Shown here: in pieces, positions 63,607-64,000 of the stretch
Layout: each line of letters starts with the position of its first letter
Numbering within the stretch: the stretch's first letter is position 1
Origin: Ophiura sarsii
Lineage: Eukaryota; Echinodermata; Ophiuroidea; Amphilepidida; Ophiuridae
Direction: 5' to 3'
Assembly (NCBI GenBank): GCA_035610835.1
Contig: CM069459.1
Coordinates: 30,292,366 to 30,356,365 of the forward strand
DNA: 64,000 nucleotides
The notes under the pieces: model-generated
Told to the model about the DNA's origin: nothing
Databases searched by the model: none
What the model saw: the letters and a program-made list of their open reading frames with translations, nothing else
Position numbers and translations under genes: made by a program

Positions 63607-63849
63607 CCTAGCACAAAAAGTCCCTGACCAGGCGCTTTGGTGATCCCATAGGAAACTAATTCTAGTGCAACTTTGTTGTCGTTACTTGGGGATATTGAAA
63701 TCATCATAACTTCAAAAGTATCAATTCGATCTCTATGAATGAGGTATCAGATATTTGCCCATTTAATGTATATCTCAGATTTTGGTACCGATTATTGAGT
63801 CTGGATTAGCCAACATCAAAGCACCTGATCAGAGACTTTTTGTGCTAGG
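63607..63849. mobile_element. MITE, CCTAGCACAAAAAGTC ends
   Basis: Left CCTAGCACAAAAAGTCCCTG, right CAGAGACTTTTTGTGCTAGG. Next to the ends, CAGGCGCTTTG and CAAAGCACCTG are also complementary. 243 bp, no clear target duplication. Confidence 0.75.
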
Positions 63850-64000
63850 CAGCCTACTTTATAGGTTTATTGGTTGTGCACATGTAGATGCTAATTGGGT
63901 CATCTGTTTAAATGTAAACTATTCATTGATATTATGATAAATATGCCATGTATGTTGCTGTTTACAATGTAAAACAAAACGCCATCATTTCGGATTTAAG

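Overview
The window looks like gene-poor, A+T-rich genomic DNA from an animal. Short exons with GT..AG introns, dense small foldback transposons, tRNA-derived SINEs, LINE remnants, satellite arrays and two 100-N scaffold gaps all say so. The C-type-lectin-rich gene content and the transposon style suggest a marine invertebrate, possibly an echinoderm or another invertebrate deuterostome; this placement is an inference. Nothing prokaryotic or viral was seen.

Three protein-coding loci can be supported. (1) 286-11458, plus strand: seven exons, all in compatible phases, encode the last 995 residues of a mucin-like protein. A Ser/Thr-rich region is followed by about 26 copies of a 12-residue Thr/Gly/Pro repeat and two C-type lectin-like domains; the 5' exons lie left of the window. 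(2) 46454 down to about 30335, minus strand: three exons encode the SNARE motif and membrane anchor of an R-SNARE (VAMP/synaptobrevin family). One intron is 13.7 kb and holds two inverted arrays of one 120-bp satellite and a large CACAATGCA repeat block. The N-terminal exon was not found. (3) 61222-61914, plus strand: a 230-residue Gly-rich basic protein with a presequence-like N terminus and a C-terminal internal duplication that faintly resembles the SMP (seed maturation/LEA) domain.

Layout: 1-11.5 kb, lectin gene with MITEs in its introns. 11.5-30 kb, repeat territory with nested TTAA-, TA-, TWA- and 8-bp-TSD elements and a SINE cluster. 30.2-46.5 kb, the VAMP gene and its repeat-filled introns. 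46.5-61 kb, hAT-like elements with very long C tracts, two LINE remnants and foldback elements. 61.1-61.9 kb, the Gly-rich gene. 62-64 kb, mostly unassigned, with one MITE near the end.

The three genes have no visible functional link. The most notable observations are the VAMP gene split around satellite DNA with degenerate copies of its SNARE exon nearby, the SMP-like duplicated protein, and layered transposon insertions in which flanks, or second copies, let the insertion order be read.
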